NCBI RefSeq assembly: GCF_010748935.1
Contig: NZ_CP048796.1
Span: 3,475,001-3,539,000, forward strand
Reading direction: 5' to 3'
DNA length: 64,000 bases
Origin: Providencia vermicola
GTDB lineage: Bacteria; Pseudomonadota; Gammaproteobacteria; Enterobacterales; Enterobacteriaceae
Position numbers and translations under genes: made by a program. Position 1 is the stretch's first letter; every line of letters starts with the position of its first letter. Of the stretch, positions 62,229-64,000 are shown piece after piece. Below the pieces are notes generated by a model. The model saw only the letters and a program-made list of their open reading frames with translations, made no database searches and was not told the origin of the DNA.

Positions 62229-63476
62229 ATGATGAAAATATATCTGGTGGGCGGAGCCGTTCGCGATGAATTGCTTGGGCTTCCAGTCTCCGATAGAGAC
62301 TATGTGGTAGTCGGGTCAACACCCGATGAGATGTTGGCACAAGGTTTTCAACAGGTGGGAAAGGACTTCCCTGTATTTCTGCATCCGAAAACGCATGAAG
62401 AGTATGCTTTAGCCAGAACAGAACGTAAAACAGGTTCTGGCTATACTGGATTTAGTTGCTATTCAGCGCCAGATGTCACTATTGAGGATGACCTTTTACG
62501 TCGCGACCTCACCATTAATGCCATCGCTAAAGATGACCAAGGCCAACTCACTGACCCCTATCATGGGGTAGATGACCTCAACGCACGTATTCTACGCCAC
62601 GTTTCCGATGCCTTTGCTGAAGATCCACTACGTATACTGCGTGTTGCACGTTTTGCCGCACGTTTCTCAGCACTGGGGTTTCAGATCGCGCCTGAAACCA
62701 TGACGTTGATGCAAACCATGACCGCATCCGGTGAGCTAACACATCTCACCGCAGAGCGTGTTTGGGCCGAAACTGAAAAAGCGCTGAGGTCAAACTCGCC
62801 ACAGGTCTACTTTGAGGTATTGCGTCAATGCGGTGCCCTTGCGGTTCTGTTCCCTGAAATTGATAATCTGTTTGGTATTCCAGCTCCAGCCAAGTGGCAC
62901 CCTGAAATTGATACGGGTATCCACACTCTCATGGCATTAGGTATGGCAGCAGAACTCAGCTCTGACGTCGACATTCGCTTCTCTGTACTCTGCCATGATG
63001 TCGGTAAGGCACTCACACCAAAACATCTTTGGCCTAGCCACCCTAATCATGGTGAAGCAGGTGTCGCGCTGATAGATAATTTATGCGATCGATTGAAAGT
63101 TCCCAATAGTGCTAGAGAGCAGGCACGACTCAGTGCCCGTTTTCATGACAAAATCCATGTGATTAATAGGCTAAGCGCGACAGAACTCATTCAATTGTTT
63201 GATGGATTGGATAGTTGGCGTAAACCTGAACGAATTATTCAGTTAAGCCTAATCAGTGAGGCTGACGCACGTGGACGAGCTGGCCTTGAACAGCAAGCTT
63301 ACCCACAAGGAGAATTCCTGCGCCAAGCCTTTGCCACCGCGCAAACAGTCAGTGTTAAACCTATTATCGAGCAAGGCTTTCAAGGGCCACAAATCCGCGA
63401 AGAACTCACTCGTCAACGTATTGCACATGTAGAACAGTGGCGACAACAACAAACCACCTTATCACTTCATCCATAA
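62229..63476 (+). CDS. cca: CCA-adding tRNA nucleotidyltransferase with HD phosphohydrolase domain
   Basis: Cca builds and repairs the 3' CCA end of tRNAs. The 415-residue protein (E. coli 412) begins [20 protein letters not shown], with the nucleotidyltransferase GG-X-VRD motif (9-14) and the metal Asp pair in SDRDYVVVG, then [10 protein letters not shown] and the neck sequence [16 protein letters not shown]. The C-terminal HD domain (about 220-360) has [12 protein letters not shown] and [11 protein letters not shown], as in class II gammaproteobacterial enzymes with 2'-phosphodiesterase and phosphatase activity. ATGATG offers two start codons. Confidence 0.97.
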   Translation: MMKIYLVGGAVRDELLGLPVSDRDYVVVGSTPDEMLAQGFQQVGKDFPVFLHPKTHEEYALARTERKTGSGYTGFSCYSAPDVTIEDDLLRRDLTINAIAKDDQGQLTDPYHGVDDLNARILRHVSDAFAEDPLRILRVARFAARFSALGFQIAPETMTLMQTMTASGELTHLTAERVWAETEKALRSNSPQVYFEVLRQCGALAVLFPEIDNLFGIPAPAKWHPEIDTGIHTLMALGMAAELSSDVDIRFSVLCHDVGKALTPKHLWPSHPNHGEAGVALIDNLCDRLKVPNSAREQARLSARFHDKIHVINRLSATELIQLFDGLDSWRKPERIIQLSLISEADARGRAGLEQQAYPQGEFLRQAFATAQTVSVKPIIEQGFQGPQIREELTRQRIAHVEQWRQQQTTLSLHP

Positions 63477-63503
63477 TCATTGGCGGTAGTTGACCGCCAA
63501 TGA
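63477..63503. terminator. Hairpin between convergent cca and folB
   Basis: TCATTGGCGGT (63477-63487) pairs with ACCGCCAATGA (63493-63503), directly after the cca stop and 6 nt before the folB stop at 63510. Probably a shared terminator; no T run is present. Confidence 0.65.
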
Positions 63504-63509
63504 CAGGAG

Positions 63510-63872
63510 TTAAGCCCTTTTAGTGCCTCTTTCAATCACTACACCGACACTTTTAGCGCGGGCAACGGCACCGGGTTTAGCGACTTTAATGCGCACCCAA
63601 GGACTACAAAAGTCATTTAATAAAAGTTGAGCCACCTCTTCAGCAACTCTCTCTACTAAGCCAAATTTATTTTTGCTAACATGAGTTATGATGGCTTGGC
63701 TAATTTGCGCGTAATCGAGACAATCTTTTACTTTATCGCTCCTTGATGCTCGTTTGTTATCCCATCCCATTTCGATATCGAGCACCAGTTTCTGCTCAAT
63801 TTCTTGTTCCCAGTCATATACACCAATAGTGGTGATGACTGATAATTGTTCAATAAATACGATATCCATCAC
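63510..63872 (-). CDS. folB: Dihydroneopterin aldolase
   Basis: FolB converts dihydroneopterin to hydroxymethyl-dihydropterin in folate synthesis and can also epimerise it. The 120-residue protein (E. coli 122) starts MMDIVFIEQLSVITTIGVYDWEQEI (Glu of the pterin site), has DCLDYAQISQAI and the catalytic Lys in VRIKVAKPGAVARAKSVGVVIERG. ATGATG offers two starts one codon apart. It is the third folate-pathway-linked gene of the window with folA and thyA, though they are far apart. In E. coli uppP lies between cca and folB; here they are neighbours. Confidence 0.96.
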   Translation of the reverse strand: MMDIVFIEQLSVITTIGVYDWEQEIEQKLVLDIEMGWDNKRASRSDKVKDCLDYAQISQAIITHVSKNKFGLVERVAEEVAQLLLNDFCSPWVRIKVAKPGAVARAKSVGVVIERGTKRA

Positions 63873-63904
63873 GTCATTTTCTCGTTTATGTGCTGAATTG
63901 ATAC

Positions 63905-63940
63905 CACTTCTTGGAAAATGTGCGTATTATCCAAGAAGTG
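63905..63940. repeat. Perfect 11-bp inverted repeat upstream of folB
   Basis: CACTTCTTGGA (63905-63915) and TCCAAGAAGTG (63930-63940), centres 25 bp apart, 33 bp upstream of the folB start. It could form a hairpin in the leader or be a two-site operator. Confidence 0.55.
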
Positions 63941-63956
63941 AAATAAATTGTGAATC

Positions 63957-64000
63957 TACGCTCGTTATACTTCAAGTTGTAGCATTGTTGACTACGCGCA
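63957..64000. repeat. ERIC-type element truncated by the window end
   Basis: TACGCTCGTTATACTTCAAG and the following TTGTAGCATTGTTGACTACG align with the minus-strand start of the complete element at 48837-48963 (TATGCTCACCATACTTCAAG, TTGCCGCGTTGTTGGCGACG). The rest lies beyond the window. Confidence 0.6.

Overview
The window reads as ordinary chromosomal backbone of a moderately AT-rich gammaproteobacterium in the order Enterobacterales. Protein matches to Escherichia coli K-12 families, the gene neighbourhoods and ERIC-type intergenic repeats point to the Morganellaceae; Providencia is my best guess, inferred from memory rather than a search. I see no prophage, insertion sequence, CRISPR array, tRNA or rRNA.

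Layout: (1) 1-19.9 kb: the 3' end of argA converges on a leftward block: an unrecognised very acidic gene, recD, recB, ptrA, recC, four pseudopilin-like genes (ppdC, a frameshifted ygdB, ppdB, ppdA), thyA, lgt, ptsP and rppH. (2) 20-38.7 kb: rightward thiBPQ behind a TPP riboswitch, polB behind a possible degenerate LexA box, rapA, rluA, leftward djlA, then lptD-surA-pdxA-rsmA-apaG-apaH, converging on folA. (3) 38.9-64 kb: a LysE-family exporter, ftsP, plsC, parC, parE, yqiA, cpdA and nudF (leftward), tolC, a small Lys/Pro-rich secreted peptide gene, ygiB and ygiC (rightward), ygiD, ribB with an FMN riboswitch, ubiK, hldE-glnE-ygiF, ygiM-cca and folB. In E. coli K-12 these three blocks lie in three separate chromosome regions (around recBCD, around folA/lptD, and around parC/tolC), so the window contains two rearrangement junctions relative to that genome.

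Functional themes: double-strand break repair (RecBCD) and DNA polymerase II; outer-membrane biogenesis (LptD, SurA, TolC, Lgt, HldE, PlsC); nucleotide and cofactor metabolism (ThyA, FolA, FolB, PdxA, RibB, thiamine import); chromosome decatenation (ParC/ParE); RNA maturation and turnover (RppH, RsmA, RluA, Cca, ApaH).

No clear new biological system was found. The observations most worth checking are a ParC quinolone-resistance-region substitution (Ser80 to Ile in E. coli numbering), a G7-tract frameshift in ygdB, a 127-bp ERIC element just upstream of tolC, a run of four perfect hairpins between apaH and folA, a switching helix in the TPP riboswitch, an acidic orphan gene appended to the recBCD cluster, and a Lys/Pro-rich secreted peptide next to tolC.
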